DNA of 64,000 bases from JAKACA01 sp052143575 (GTDB lineage: Bacteria; Actinomycetota; Acidimicrobiia; Acidimicrobiales; Bog-793). Location of the stretch: contig JBKQSP010000055.1 in assembly GCA_052143575.1 (NCBI GenBank), forward strand, positions 1-64,000, in the 5' to 3' direction. Below are positions 23,753-32,059 of the stretch, piece by piece; the stretch's first letter is position 1; each line of letters opens with the position of its first letter. The notes beneath the pieces were generated by a model, which was given only the letters and a program-made list of their open reading frames with translations, was not told the origin of the DNA and did no database searches. A program made the translations under genes and the position numbers.

Positions 23753-25111
23753 TCACTTGAGACCGAAGGCCGACCCGAGCGTGACGGCCACGAGCAGGAC
23801 CGCCATGGCGCTGACGACGACGGTGACGACGGCAGAGGCAACCTTCAGCACGGGCCCGTTCGCCCATTTCCCGAGCACGCTCTTGCGATTGGCGAGCACG
23901 ACGATGAACGTGAGGGTGATGGGCGTCACGAGACCCTGCACGACCTGGGTGCCGATGAGCAGGCTGATGAGGTTGATGGGCGTCAAGGTGACGACGACGC
24001 CGATGACGATCTGGGCCGTGAAGAGCCCGAGGAAGAGCGGCGCCTCCCGGAAGCTGCGCGAGACGGAGCGCTCCACACCGATCGCCTCGGCGAGGGCGTA
24101 GGAGGTCGAGAGCGGCACGACGGCGGCCGCCAGGGCGGAGGCGCCGAGCAGGCCGAGCCCGAAGAGGACGACAGCGGCGGAGCCGGCGACGGGGCGCAAG
24201 GCATGAGCGGCCTCCCGAGCCGAGGTCAGCACGCCCGATCCGCCGATGGCGGCACCCGTTGCGATGATGATCGACCAGGAGATGAACGTGGCGAAGCCGG
24301 CGCCGGCGACGGCGTCGATGCGCTCGAAGCGGTACTCCTCCGGCCCGATGCCCCGGTCGACGACGGCGGAGGCGTTGTAGAGCTGCATGTAGGGGGAGAT
24401 CGTCGTGCCGATGAGGGCGACGGCGAGGAGGATGAAGGCCTGGTCGCCCACGATATGGGGGATCACGACCGAGGTCGCCACGGTCGACCACCTGGGGTGG
24501 GCGAGGATCGCCGCCACCGGGTAGGCGAAAAAGGCGACCGTGAGGATCAGGAAGACGCGTTCGGCGTAGCGGTAGCTCCCGAGCAGCACGAGCAGCCAGA
24601 TGGCGAGGGCAGAGAGCGGGACGGTGATGTAGCGCGAGACCCCGAACAGCTCGAAGGCCGTGGCGATGCCGGCGAACTCCGAGACGACGATGCCGACGTT
24701 GGCGATGATGAGGGCGCCGAGGGCGACGGAGGTGAGCCGGATCGAGAACTCCTCGCGGATGAGGGCGGCGAGGCCCTTGCCCGAGATGGCGCCGAGGCGG
24801 GCGGACATCTCCTGCACGAGCGCGAGGCCGATGCCGATGAGGAGCATGAGGAACAGGGTCCGGTACCGGTACTGCGATCCGGCCGAGGAGTAGGTGACGA
24901 TGCCGCCGGCGTCATTGCCGGCCGCTGCCGCGATGAGGCCGGGGCCGGCGATCGCCGCCACGAAGAGGATCCGCCGCCGCAGGGGTCGGCGGCGCTGAAC
25001 GTGCAGCTGGGGGCTCCCGCCCCGCAGCCGCCCGACGACGCCTACGTGTCCGTCCTCACCCGTGACCCTCGAGCGGCCCTGCGGGCCGGTAGGAGCGGCG
25101 CCAGAGCCCAT
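23753..25111 (-). CDS. Nramp-related divalent cation transporter (Mg2+-type motifs)
   Basis: 452 residues from ATG 25111; about 11 hydrophobic segments. It has the Nramp (SLC11) layout, but the two metal-site motifs are altered. In helix 1 the canonical DPGN is DAGG (D67-A-G-G70, within AGNDAGGIVTYSSAG). In helix 6 the canonical MPH is SPY (about 239-241, GTTISPYMQLYN), removing the Met that favours transition metals. Such changes mark the Nramp-related Mg2+ transporters (NRMT) known in some bacteria. The gene directly upstream encodes the soluble MgtE-like Mg2+-sensing domains without a channel. Inferred role: Mg2+ (or broad divalent) uptake, gated or regulated by that partner. The N-terminus is Arg/Gly-rich and cytoplasmic. 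Confidence 0.85.
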   Translation of the reverse strand: MGSGAAPTGPQGRSRVTGEDGHVGVVGRLRGGSPQLHVQRRRPLRRRILFVAAIAGPGLIAAAAGNDAGGIVTYSSAGSQYRYRTLFLMLLIGIGLALVQEMSARLGAISGKGLAALIREEFSIRLTSVALGALIIANVGIVVSEFAGIATAFELFGVSRYITVPLSALAIWLLVLLGSYRYAERVFLILTVAFFAYPVAAILAHPRWSTVATSVVIPHIVGDQAFILLAVALIGTTISPYMQLYNASAVVDRGIGPEEYRFERIDAVAGAGFATFISWSIIIATGAAIGGSGVLTSAREAAHALRPVAGSAAVVLFGLGLLGASALAAAVVPLSTSYALAEAIGVERSVSRSFREAPLFLGLFTAQIVIGVVVTLTPINLISLLIGTQVVQGLVTPITLTFIVVLANRKSVLGKWANGPVLKVASAVVTVVVSAMAVLLVAVTLGSAFGLK

Positions 25112-25127
25112 AAGCCACCATCCGCCG

Positions 25128-26465
25128 TCATTGCAGGAACCTCGGGAAGTGCAGTCGTCCCCGTTCGGGCAGGAGGGCGTCCACGACGTCGTCCGCCAGG
25201 ATGCGCCCGATCGGGCGGCCTTCCTCCACCACGAGGACCGACGACCGGCGCGCCTCGGTGAGCTGTGCCGCCACCTCGCGGATGGAAGCGCCCGGGCGGA
25301 CCGTGAGCGGAGCCTCGTCGCCGACGAGGTCGGCAAGGCTGGAGTGGAGGTCGGCGATCACGAGGTCGAAGAGGGTGACGTCCGCCATGAGGACGCCGTC
25401 GGCGTCGACGACCGCCACGCCGTCGAGCTCGCCGCGGTGGTCTGCCAGCTGCCGGAGCCGCTCGCGGACGGCCTCCACGGTCTCCTCGAGATGTGCGACG
25501 GCGAGCGACGTGGTCATGATGCCGCCGGCGGAGTCCTCCTCGTAAGCGAGCATGCCGGCGAGCTCCCTCGCCCGCTCACGCGGCATGTGCTCGAGGAGCT
25601 CGTCGCGCTCGTCGCCGGCGAGGTCGCGCAGGGCCTCGACGGCCTCGTCCGTCTCCATGGAGGAGAGGAGGGCGGCCGCTTGCTCGGGGTCGACGCCGCG
25701 CAGGAGGGACTCGAGCTCCTCCGGGTCCATCTCCTCGAGGGCGTCAGCGGCGTCCTTCGGATCCAGCACCTGCAGCAGCTCCTGCTGCTCGACCCGGTCG
25801 AGGTCCTCCAGCAGGTCGGCGAGCTCGCCGGGGCGCAAGCGGGTGAGCCCCTCGTGGGAGGTGCGGAGGCGCACCGGGCGGCCGGGGGCGCCGAAGGGTT
25901 GGATTGCGGCCCAGTCGATCACCCGGCCGGGCGTCGGCTTGCTGCGCTGGCGAGCGGGGCCGAGGCGCCGGAGCAAAGTCTGGGTGCTGACGTCGACGCC
26001 GACGAGGCGGATGCGGTTCTGCACGGGCGCCAGGTAGAGGTCGGCGGCCCGGATGACCTGGACACCGTCGACGTCCACGAGCTGGTGGTCGAGCACGTCG
26101 CGGGCCAGCAGCAGCTCCCCGTCGCGGCGCTCGTAGTCGCGTAGGTCGACGCGGGCCGACCGCAGCGTCAGCACGGTGTGGCTGAGGTTGTCGACGAGGC
26201 TGGCGTCGAGAAACACCTTGCGCCTCCCCACGCGCACGACGAACCCCGTGATCGGCGGGTAGGCCTGGTCGCCGGCGAAACGGGCGACGGCGTCCACGAC
26301 TCGCCCGATCTCCTCGCCGCCCTGGTGACGCACCGGCCGGTCGATGAGCCCGGCAAGCGAGACGATGGAGTCCCGCACGGCCCGCGTCGCCGTCAGCCGC
26401 CGGTGGCGTTGATCGAGCCGGGAACGCAACGTCTGGGGTGCCGGGAGGGGCGGGCGGTGGGCCAT
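25128..26465 (-). CDS. PRC-barrel/MgtE N-domain/CBS protein without a channel domain
   Basis: 445 residues, RBS AAGGAGG before ATG 26465. Residues about 30-170 look like two PRC-barrel-like beta units (GLIDRPVRHQGGEEIGRVVDAV, PPITGFVVRVGRRKVFLDAS). Residues about 205-305 form the MgtE_N superhelix (RLRPGELADLLEDLDRVEQQELLQVL, AADALEEMDPEELESLLRGV, EQAAALLSSMETDEAVEALRDL). Residues about 315-440 are a CBS pair (EDSAGGIMTTSLAV, RRSSVLVVEEGRPIGRIL). In MgtE these parts sense Mg2+ and close the channel. Here the membrane domain is missing and the next gene (17 bases away) encodes an Nramp-related transporter. A 23-codon leader ORF lies 172 bases upstream. Confidence 0.88.
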   Translation of the reverse strand: MAHRPPLPAPQTLRSRLDQRHRRLTATRAVRDSIVSLAGLIDRPVRHQGGEEIGRVVDAVARFAGDQAYPPITGFVVRVGRRKVFLDASLVDNLSHTVLTLRSARVDLRDYERRDGELLLARDVLDHQLVDVDGVQVIRAADLYLAPVQNRIRLVGVDVSTQTLLRRLGPARQRSKPTPGRVIDWAAIQPFGAPGRPVRLRTSHEGLTRLRPGELADLLEDLDRVEQQELLQVLDPKDAADALEEMDPEELESLLRGVDPEQAAALLSSMETDEAVEALRDLAGDERDELLEHMPRERARELAGMLAYEEDSAGGIMTTSLAVAHLEETVEAVRERLRQLADHRGELDGVAVVDADGVLMADVTLFDLVIADLHSSLADLVGDEAPLTVRPGASIREVAAQLTEARRSSVLVVEEGRPIGRILADDVVDALLPERGRLHFPRFLQ

Positions 26466-26487
26466 GGAAGCCTCCTTCGGTGCTTCG

Positions 26488-26502
26488 GCGCCGGAGCGGC
26501 GC
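26488..26502 (-). promoter_or_regulatory. GC hairpin just upstream of the MgtE-like gene RBS
   Basis: GCGCCG, loop CTC, CGGCGC on the minus strand: a perfect 6-bp stem with a 3-base loop, ending about 12 bases before the AAGGAGG of the gene starting at 26465. Following a proline-rich leader ORF, it could be part of an attenuator or could limit ribosome access. Only the hairpin itself is seen; the role is inferred. Confidence 0.35.
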
Positions 26503-26636
26503 GGGCGGGCGTGGGATGCACGTGAGTCGGCAGATCAGTCGCGGCAGCGACGGGTGTGCCGGAACGGTGAGACCCGGTCCCGCCCGGGCATCGGCGCCGA
26601 GCAGCCAGGGTGCGGCTCAGCAGTCCGCCGGCCCGC

Positions 26637-26708
26637 TCAGCGACTGAGGGGGCGGCGGGGCACGAGGGGACGGGGCACGACGGTACTCGGGGGTTGGTCG
26701 GTTGACAT
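26637..26708 (-). CDS. Proline-rich 23-residue leader peptide upstream of the Mg2+ transport genes
   Basis: ATG 26708 is preceded at 7 bases by a perfect AAGGAGGT (26716-26723), the strongest ribosome-binding site in the window. The 23-codon ORF reads STDQPPSTVVPRPLVPRR in its main part, with 6 Pro and 4 Arg, and ends with a TGA 172 bases before the MgtE-like gene. Composition and place recall the MgtL leader of enterobacterial mgtA (proline and Arg rich, about 17 aa), whose translation through Pro codons controls Mg2+ transporter expression. The homology is by analogy only. It could also be a chance ORF, but the ribosome-binding site argues for translation. Confidence 0.5.
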   Translation of the reverse strand: MSTDQPPSTVVPRPLVPRRPLSR

Positions 26709-26715
26709 CGACCCC

Positions 26716-26723
26716 ACCTCCTT
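26716..26723 (-). promoter_or_regulatory. Consensus Shine-Dalgarno of the leader ORF
   Basis: AAGGAGGT on the minus strand is fully complementary to the 16S rRNA 3' end and sits 7 bases before the ATG at 26708. No other start codon is in range and no long gene uses it, so it marks the short leader ORF as translated. Confidence 0.6.
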
Positions 26724-26928
26724 TCGTGCTCGGCCAACTCGTCACGGTGCTCCGCCGACGACTCCCACCAGGCGAAACCCACCACACCCTACCCGCCCCG
26801 CCGCCTCCCAGCCGTCGGGATCGCCATGACCTCACCGCCACCGTGCCGCTGTCTCGGCTCGGCGCACCGGCCGGCCGCCGGCATCGCCGGACTGCCACCT
26901 CTGGCGGCCTGGCGATAGCCTGGGGCTC

Positions 26929-28176
26929 ATGGATCTGACGTACCCACCAGAAGCCGAGGCGTTCCGCCGCGAGGTCCGCAGTTGGCTCGAGGAGAACCTG
27001 CCCGACGGGTGGGGCCAGCCGGGCTTCTCGATGGCCCCTGACCAGCGTGCCGCCTTCAACCACGAGTGGACGAAGAAGCTTGCCGAGGGCGGCTGGATCT
27101 GCGCCTCCTGGCCGAAGGAGTACGGCGGCCGCGGGCTCTCGCTCATGGAGAGCGTCGTGCTGAACGAGGAGTTCGCTCGCTTGAACGCCCCCATGCGTGC
27201 CGACTTCTTCGGTGACACCCTCGTCGGCCCGACGATCCTCAAGTGGGGCAGCGAGGAGCAGAAGCAGTACTTCCTGCCGAAGATCCTCTCCGGCGAGATC
27301 TCCTGGTGCCAGGGCTTCTCCGAGCCCGACTCGGGCAGCGATCTCGCCTCCTTGACGACGCGGGCCGAGCTCGACGGCGACGAATGGGTGATCAACGGGC
27401 AGAAGGTCTGGACGACGCAGGCGCAGTACGCCGATTATGTCTTCCTGCTCGCCCGCACGGACCCCGACGCCCCCAAGCACAAGGGGATCTCCTACCTGCT
27501 CGTCCCCATGCGCCAGGACGGCATCGACGTCCGTCCCATCGCCCAGATCGACGGCTCGGCCGAGTTCAACGAGGTCTTCTTCTCGAACGCACGCTGCCCC
27601 CGCGACAATGTCGTCGGCGGCGTCAACAATGGCTGGGCCGTCGCCATGGACACCTTGGGCTTCGAGCGGGGCACCTCGGCCACCACGGGGCACCGACGGT
27701 TCCAAAAGGAGCTGGACGCCGTCATCGCAATTGCCCGGCGCAACGGGAAGATCGACGACCCCCTTGTTCGCCAGGGTCTCGCCAAGGCGTGGTCGAAGGT
27801 GAAGATCATGCAGATCAACGGGCTGCGGACCCTGACCTCGGCCCTCAACGGCGACCATTCGACGATCGCTCTCGGCGCCACCAACAAGATGTACTGGTCC
27901 GAGTACCACCGCGACACGATGGAGCTGGCGATGGACGTCCTCGGCATGGAGGGCCAGATCCTGCCTGAAGGCGGCGGTGAGGACGGCGACGACGTCGAGT
28001 TCCTGCCGGGCATCGGGGCCCGCCACCGCCGGCCGGGCTACGCCGTGAGCCCGCTGCAGGCGAGCTTCTTCTTCTCCCGTTCCGAGACGATCTGGGGCGG
28101 CACGGCCCAGATCCAGCGCAACATCGTCGGGGAGCGGGTGCTCGGCCTTCCGAAGGAGCCCAAGGCCGGCGGCTGA
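26929..28176 (+). CDS. Acyl-CoA dehydrogenase
   Basis: 415 residues. FAD-dependent alpha,beta-dehydrogenation of acyl-CoA (beta-oxidation or sterol side-chain type). N-terminal helical domain with YPPEAEAFRREVRSWLEENL; middle beta domain with the flavin and substrate signature CQGFSEPDSGSDLASLTTRA and WVINGQKVWTTQAQYADYVF; C-terminal helical domain ending SETIWGGTAQIQRNIVGERV and LGLPKEP. These match the FadE-type enzymes common in actinobacteria. Chain-length preference cannot be read. A long C-terminal helical insert near 345-370 contains EGGGEDGDDVEF. Start of a plus-strand run with the aldo-keto reductase. Confidence 0.9.
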   Translation: MDLTYPPEAEAFRREVRSWLEENLPDGWGQPGFSMAPDQRAAFNHEWTKKLAEGGWICASWPKEYGGRGLSLMESVVLNEEFARLNAPMRADFFGDTLVGPTILKWGSEEQKQYFLPKILSGEISWCQGFSEPDSGSDLASLTTRAELDGDEWVINGQKVWTTQAQYADYVFLLARTDPDAPKHKGISYLLVPMRQDGIDVRPIAQIDGSAEFNEVFFSNARCPRDNVVGGVNNGWAVAMDTLGFERGTSATTGHRRFQKELDAVIAIARRNGKIDDPLVRQGLAKAWSKVKIMQINGLRTLTSALNGDHSTIALGATNKMYWSEYHRDTMELAMDVLGMEGQILPEGGGEDGDDVEFLPGIGARHRRPGYAVSPLQASFFFSRSETIWGGTAQIQRNIVGERVLGLPKEPKAGG

Positions 28177-28205
28177 GGCTCGGGCGACCGCAGCGGCTCC
28201 CTAAG

Positions 28206-29267
28206 GTGAGCCGCATGCGCTACAGAACCCTCGGCAGCACAGGAATCCAGGTCAGCCCGTACTGTCTCGGGGCCATGATGTTCGGGGGGTGGGCCAACGC
28301 CGATCACGACGACGGCGTGCGAATCATCCACCGTGCCCTCGACGCCGGCATCAACTTCGTCGACACGGCCGACGTCTACTCGCGAGGCGAGTCCGAGGAG
28401 ATCGTCGGCAAAGCCCTGAAGGGACGGCGCGATGCCGTCGTGCTCGCCACGAAGGTGCACGGCCAGATGGGCGAGGGCCCGAACGAGCAGGGCAACTCCC
28501 GGCGCTGGATCATCCATGAGGTCGAGCAGTCGCTGCGGCGGCTCGGCACCGACTACATCGACCTCTCCCAGGTCCACCGGCCGGACCCCCGCACCGACAT
28601 CGAGGAAACCCTCTCGGCCCTCTCCGATCTCATCCATGCCGGCAAGGTGCGCACGATCGGGTCCTCGACGTTTCCTGCCGAGCAGATCGTGGAGGCGCAG
28701 TGGGCCGCCCAGCGCGGCGGCTTCGAGCGATTTCGCTGCGAGCAGCCGCCGTACTCGCTCTTCACGCGAGGGATCGAGGCGGCCGTGCTGCCGACCTGCG
28801 AGCGCTACGGGATGGGCGTCATCGCCTGGAGCCCCCTCGGCGGCGGGTGGCTCACGGGCCGATACCGCCGCGACATGGAGATCGACATGACGACGGGGCG
28901 GGCCTCCCGCCTGCCCGCCCGTTTCGACCCCACCCTGCCGGAGAACCAGCGCAAGCTCGACCTCGTGGAGAAGCTGGAGGCAGTCGCCACCGATGCCGGC
29001 GTCTCCCTCACCCACCTGGCGATCGCCTTCGTCATCGCCCATCCCGCCGTCACCGCCGCCATCATCGGGCCACGCACGATGGAGCAGCTCGAGGATCTGC
29101 TGGCCGGCGCCGGCACCGTGCTCGACGACGCCACCCTCGACCGTCTCGACGAGCTCGTGAAGCCGGGCAGGAACACGAACGCCGCCGACGCAGGTTGGGA
29201 ACCGCCCGCGGTCGCCCAGCCGTGGCGGCGGCGGCGCCCGCAAGGGCTGCGGTCCGCCGCGGGCTGA
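28206..29267 (+). CDS. Aldo/keto reductase
   Basis: 353 residues from GTG 28206 (ATG 28215 is possible). NADPH-dependent carbonyl reductase with the (beta/alpha)8 fold. Catalytic Asp and Tyr lie in the N-terminal half (INFVDTADVYSRGESEEIVGKAL), Lys in VLATKVHG, and the His position in DLSQVHRPDP. The NADPH-binding C-terminal part has PLGGGWLTGRY, and AAIIGPRTMEQLEDLLA closes the fold. It resembles the YajO/TAS-like AKR12-type enzymes. Role in the lipid gene cluster is inferred only from position, 29 bases after the acyl-CoA dehydrogenase. Confidence 0.88.
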   Translation: MSRMRYRTLGSTGIQVSPYCLGAMMFGGWANADHDDGVRIIHRALDAGINFVDTADVYSRGESEEIVGKALKGRRDAVVLATKVHGQMGEGPNEQGNSRRWIIHEVEQSLRRLGTDYIDLSQVHRPDPRTDIEETLSALSDLIHAGKVRTIGSSTFPAEQIVEAQWAAQRGGFERFRCEQPPYSLFTRGIEAAVLPTCERYGMGVIAWSPLGGGWLTGRYRRDMEIDMTTGRASRLPARFDPTLPENQRKLDLVEKLEAVATDAGVSLTHLAIAFVIAHPAVTAAIIGPRTMEQLEDLLAGAGTVLDDATLDRLDELVKPGRNTNAADAGWEPPAVAQPWRRRRPQGLRSAAG

Positions 29268-29346
29268 CCGGCCGGCGAGTCGTCCCGACCGGCGTTTCGC
29301 CCTGGAGGCGCCAGAGCGCGAGAATCGGCGAGACCGAGGAGGCCGC

Positions 29347-31164
29347 ATGCTCCCTGATTACGCCGAATACGAGCAGGCCATCGGCCTCGACTGGTACGCC
29401 GCCGACCCCAACCTGCGACTCCTGCTCGACCGCCTGCTGCCCGACAGCGACGACCGGCTGTTCGCGGAGGACGTCGTCTCGCGCTACGGCGTCCTCGTAG
29501 GGCAGAAGATCGCAGCGAACGCCGAGGCCACCGACAAGCACGGCCCGGTCCTCGCCCGCTATGACCGCTGGGGCAACGACGTCGGCCTCGTCGAGCACAG
29601 CGCCACCTGGATGGAGAACAAGGCGGAGCTGATCCGGGCGGGCTTCGCCGGGGGCCTGCAAGCGCACGCCGGTCGGCCCGTGCCGGCCGTCGTCACAGCC
29701 GCCATCTCCTACCTCGTGTCGCAGGCCGAGACGGCCGCCTACTGCGCCCTCGGGATGACGAGCGGAGCGGCCGACATCGTCGAGCGCTACGCACCGCTGT
29801 CGGTGCGCGGCGAGATCCTTGGCCGGCTGACGTCGCTCGACCCGGAGGAGTCCTGGGAAGGCGGCATGTTCCTCACCGAGCGCCAAGGCGGCAGCGACGT
29901 CGGCGCCAACACGACGAGCGCCGTGCAGGACGGCGACGAATGGCGCCTCTTCGGCGACAAGCACTTCTGCTCGAACGTCGACGCCGACGTCTTCATCGTG
30001 CTCGCCCGCCCGCACGGGGCGCCCGAGGGCAGCCGCGGGCTGGCTACGTTCATCATGCCCCGCTGCCTGCCCGACGGCGGCCAGAACGGCTTCTGGGTGA
30101 AGCGGTTGAAGCCGAAGCTCGGCACCGTGGGAGTCCCCACCGGTGAGGTCACCCTGGACGGGGCGCTCGCCTGGCTGGCCGGCCCGCAGCGAGAAGCCGA
30201 CACCGGCCTCGGCAACGGTCACTCCGATGCCGCCCGCGACGGCCGAGGCCTCAACCGGATGATGGAGATGGTGAACGGGAGCCGGTTCGGTGTGGCGCTC
30301 ATGAGCCTCGGCATCCACCGCCGTGCCTGGCTCGAGGCGGCCATCTACGCCGCCAACCGCCAGCAGTTCGGCAACCGGGTCGACTCGTACCCGCTCGTGC
30401 GGGAGACCCTCGTCGACCTGCTCACCGACCTCGAGGCCGGGCTCAGCCTCAGCTTCGAGTGCGCGGCGGCGAACCGCACAGCCCCCTCACCAGAGGAGGG
30501 TGCCATGCTGCGCCGCATCGCCATCCCGCTCGCCAAGCTGCGGGCTTGCCGCGTGGGCCTCGAGTCGACGATGCACGCCCTCGAGGTCTTCGGCGGCAAC
30601 GGCTACATGGAGGACTGGCCGGTCGCCCGGCAGCTGCGCGACGCCCAGTGCCACACGATCTGGGAAGGCACGGAGAACATCTGCTGCATCGACGTGCGGC
30701 GAGCCATGCGCTCGGACAACGCCGACGAAGCCGTCCTGCGGCGGATCGACCGGGCGGTCGATGCCGGCTCTTCGGCGCCGCCCTCCGGGGGCGTGCTGCA
30801 CGAGCCGCTGGCGGCGCTGCGGGGCGCCCGCGCCGAGCTCGCCGAGGCCGTGGCGTTTCTGCGCTCGGCACCGAGCGACCTCGCCCTCCTGCAGCTTCGC
30901 CGCTTCTCCTACCTCATGGCCGACACCTTGGAAGGCGCCCTCCTCTGCGAGGAGGCGGCCTGGTCGCTCGGGCGCGACGGCGACGCCCGCAAGGCCGTCA
31001 TCGCACGCCGCTTCGCCGCACGCCGGCTCAGCAACCGGCCCCTGCGCGGCATCACGAGCCCGGACCGAACGGTCATCGACCTCTTCGAGCCCATCGTGCG
31101 CTACGGCAGGATCGATCCGTCAGACGCACTGGCGGCGGCCGGGGCGATGGCTGCCTCGTCCTGA
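29347..31164 (+). CDS. AidB-like acyl-CoA dehydrogenase (long form)
   Basis: 605 residues. Middle domain carries LTERQGGSDVGANTTSAVQ, then DKHFCSNVDADVFIVLARP and LATFIMPRCLPDG, with FWVKRLKPKLGTVGVPTGEV. The C-terminal part has MHALEVFGGNGYMEDWPVARQLRDAQ and HTIWEGTENICCIDVRRAM. The order and wording follow AidB and its relatives (E. coli AidB is 541 aa), a branch of the acyl-CoA dehydrogenases with isovaleryl-CoA dehydrogenase activity and, in AidB, DNA binding. The extra 60 residues at the C-terminus are helical. Start chosen at ATG 29347, preceded by GAGG. Confidence 0.87.
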   Translation: MLPDYAEYEQAIGLDWYAADPNLRLLLDRLLPDSDDRLFAEDVVSRYGVLVGQKIAANAEATDKHGPVLARYDRWGNDVGLVEHSATWMENKAELIRAGFAGGLQAHAGRPVPAVVTAAISYLVSQAETAAYCALGMTSGAADIVERYAPLSVRGEILGRLTSLDPEESWEGGMFLTERQGGSDVGANTTSAVQDGDEWRLFGDKHFCSNVDADVFIVLARPHGAPEGSRGLATFIMPRCLPDGGQNGFWVKRLKPKLGTVGVPTGEVTLDGALAWLAGPQREADTGLGNGHSDAARDGRGLNRMMEMVNGSRFGVALMSLGIHRRAWLEAAIYAANRQQFGNRVDSYPLVRETLVDLLTDLEAGLSLSFECAAANRTAPSPEEGAMLRRIAIPLAKLRACRVGLESTMHALEVFGGNGYMEDWPVARQLRDAQCHTIWEGTENICCIDVRRAMRSDNADEAVLRRIDRAVDAGSSAPPSGGVLHEPLAALRGARAELAEAVAFLRSAPSDLALLQLRRFSYLMADTLEGALLCEEAAWSLGRDGDARKAVIARRFAARRLSNRPLRGITSPDRTVIDLFEPIVRYGRIDPSDALAAAGAMAASS

Positions 31165-31265
31165 GGCGACAGGGGGTTGCAGGGCTTGAACCTCGAGGCG
31201 CTCGGCCCGGGCTGCCGGAGCCGGCCGGCTCGGCCGTGCCGAGACGGCACCGATCCAGCCTGCCG

Positions 31266-31493
31266 TCAGATCCAGCCTTGGCCCCCGTCGAGCTGCCGAC
31301 CGGTCCCGCTCGAGTGCGACAGGTGGTCCACCACGATGGGATGGACGGGCGGGGTGTGACGGACGGGGCCCGGTATCGGCCGAGTCGTCACGGCCGCCCC
31401 GAGGGCGGCGGACATCAGCAATCCCGCCACAACGAACAGCGGCTTCTTTGACGGCCGGACGGCTCGCCCCTGCGGGCGCTGTGCTCGGCTCAT
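31266..31493 (-). CDS. Putative small membrane-anchored protein
   Basis: 75 residues from ATG 31493, with GGAGG six bases upstream. It has a basic N-terminus (SRAQRPQGRAVRPSKKP), a hydrophobic segment LFVVAGLLMSAALGAAVTT (about 20-38), and a Pro/His/Gly-rich outside tail (VHPIVVDHLSHSSGTG). No family recognised. It fills a gap between convergent genes. Evidence is the ribosome-binding site, the membrane segment and coding bias, so it is only moderately supported. Confidence 0.45.
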   Translation of the reverse strand: MSRAQRPQGRAVRPSKKPLFVVAGLLMSAALGAAVTTRPIPGPVRHTPPVHPIVVDHLSHSSGTGRQLDGGQGWI

Positions 31494-31626
31494 CGTCGCC
31501 TCCAGCGCATGGCGGCCGGTCCTGTCGCCGGCCCTCACCAACATCTGACGCACCAGGGTGCCGGTTGGTTGCAGGGAATCTCAATTCCGGCAGGAGACTG
31601 CCACCACGACGGCCCGGGCGGCGAGG

Positions 31627-31998
31627 TCAGTCGGTGCGCGCCACGTACCCGCCACGCCCGAGCGAAGCGCTCTCGAAGAAGTCCATCGACTCGTCGACGC
31701 TGCCGCGCACCTCGGTCACCCAGGGCAGGCGTTGACGCATCAGGCGCTCGACGCCGCCCTGCAAGGTGAGACCGGAGATGGCGCACGAGCCGCAGGCGCC
31801 CTGCAGCTGGACCTCGACGATGCCGGTGTCGAAGTCGACGTCCACGACGACGAGGTCACCACCGTCCTCCTGCACGGCGGGGCGCATCAGATCCATGAGC
31901 TGGTCGAGCGCAGCCTGACGGACGGCCCGCTCGGCGTCGTCGATCGGGGCGGCGACGGCTGCCGCCTCGGCAGGACCGCCTCGCGTCGATTCGCTCAT
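31627..31998 (-). CDS. NifU-like C-terminal domain protein (Fe-S carrier)
   Basis: 123 residues from ATG 31998; the upstream part of the frame is unlike the family. The NifU C-terminal domain is complete: LDQLMDLMRPAVQEDGGDLVVVDVDF, then the Fe-S ligand motif GACGSCAISGLTLQGGVERLM with C-x2-C, then LPWVTEVRGSVDE. Family members hold and transfer 4Fe-4S clusters; NfuA-type proteins serve late steps of Fe-S assembly. The first 25 residues are an Ala-rich linker. It is divergent from the nucleotidyltransferase gene. Confidence 0.87.
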   Translation of the reverse strand: MSESTRGGPAEAAAVAAPIDDAERAVRQAALDQLMDLMRPAVQEDGGDLVVVDVDFDTGIVEVQLQGACGSCAISGLTLQGGVERLMRQRLPWVTEVRGSVDESMDFFESASLGRGGYVARTD

Positions 31999-32059
31999 CT
32001 CGCCCTCTGACACACCCTGAATGATACGAACGACGAGGCGTGCGCCGTACAGTTCTCGC

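Larger units (their letters stand above)
26466..26928. other. 463-base intergenic region with regulatory features
   Basis: Divergent region between the MgtE-like gene (minus) and an acyl-CoA dehydrogenase (plus). It contains a short leader ORF (26637-26708, minus), its Shine-Dalgarno (26716-26723), direct repeats of CGGGGCACGA at 26656-26665 and 26671-26680 inside that ORF, and a 6-bp GC hairpin (26488-26502) before the MgtE-like gene. I looked for the conserved blocks of the M-box Mg2+ riboswitch and did not find them. The plus-strand promoter must lie near 26880-26925. Confidence 0.5.

Noticed and set aside
26560..26700. Possible M-box or yybP-type metal riboswitch upstream of the MgtE-like gene
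   Set aside because: I compared by eye with the conserved blocks of these riboswitches and found none; only a leader ORF and a simple hairpin are supported.
26702..26707. A plus-strand TTGACA that could be a -35 element
   Set aside because: No -10 at 16-18 bases downstream and the nearest plus-strand gene begins over 200 bases away; it overlaps the minus-strand leader ORF.
31163..31200. A T-arm-like segment (GCAGGGCTTGAACCTC) resembling another tRNA remnant
   Set aside because: Only about 16 bases resemble a generic T arm; the anticodon side does not match the tRNA-Gln and no flanking duplication was found.
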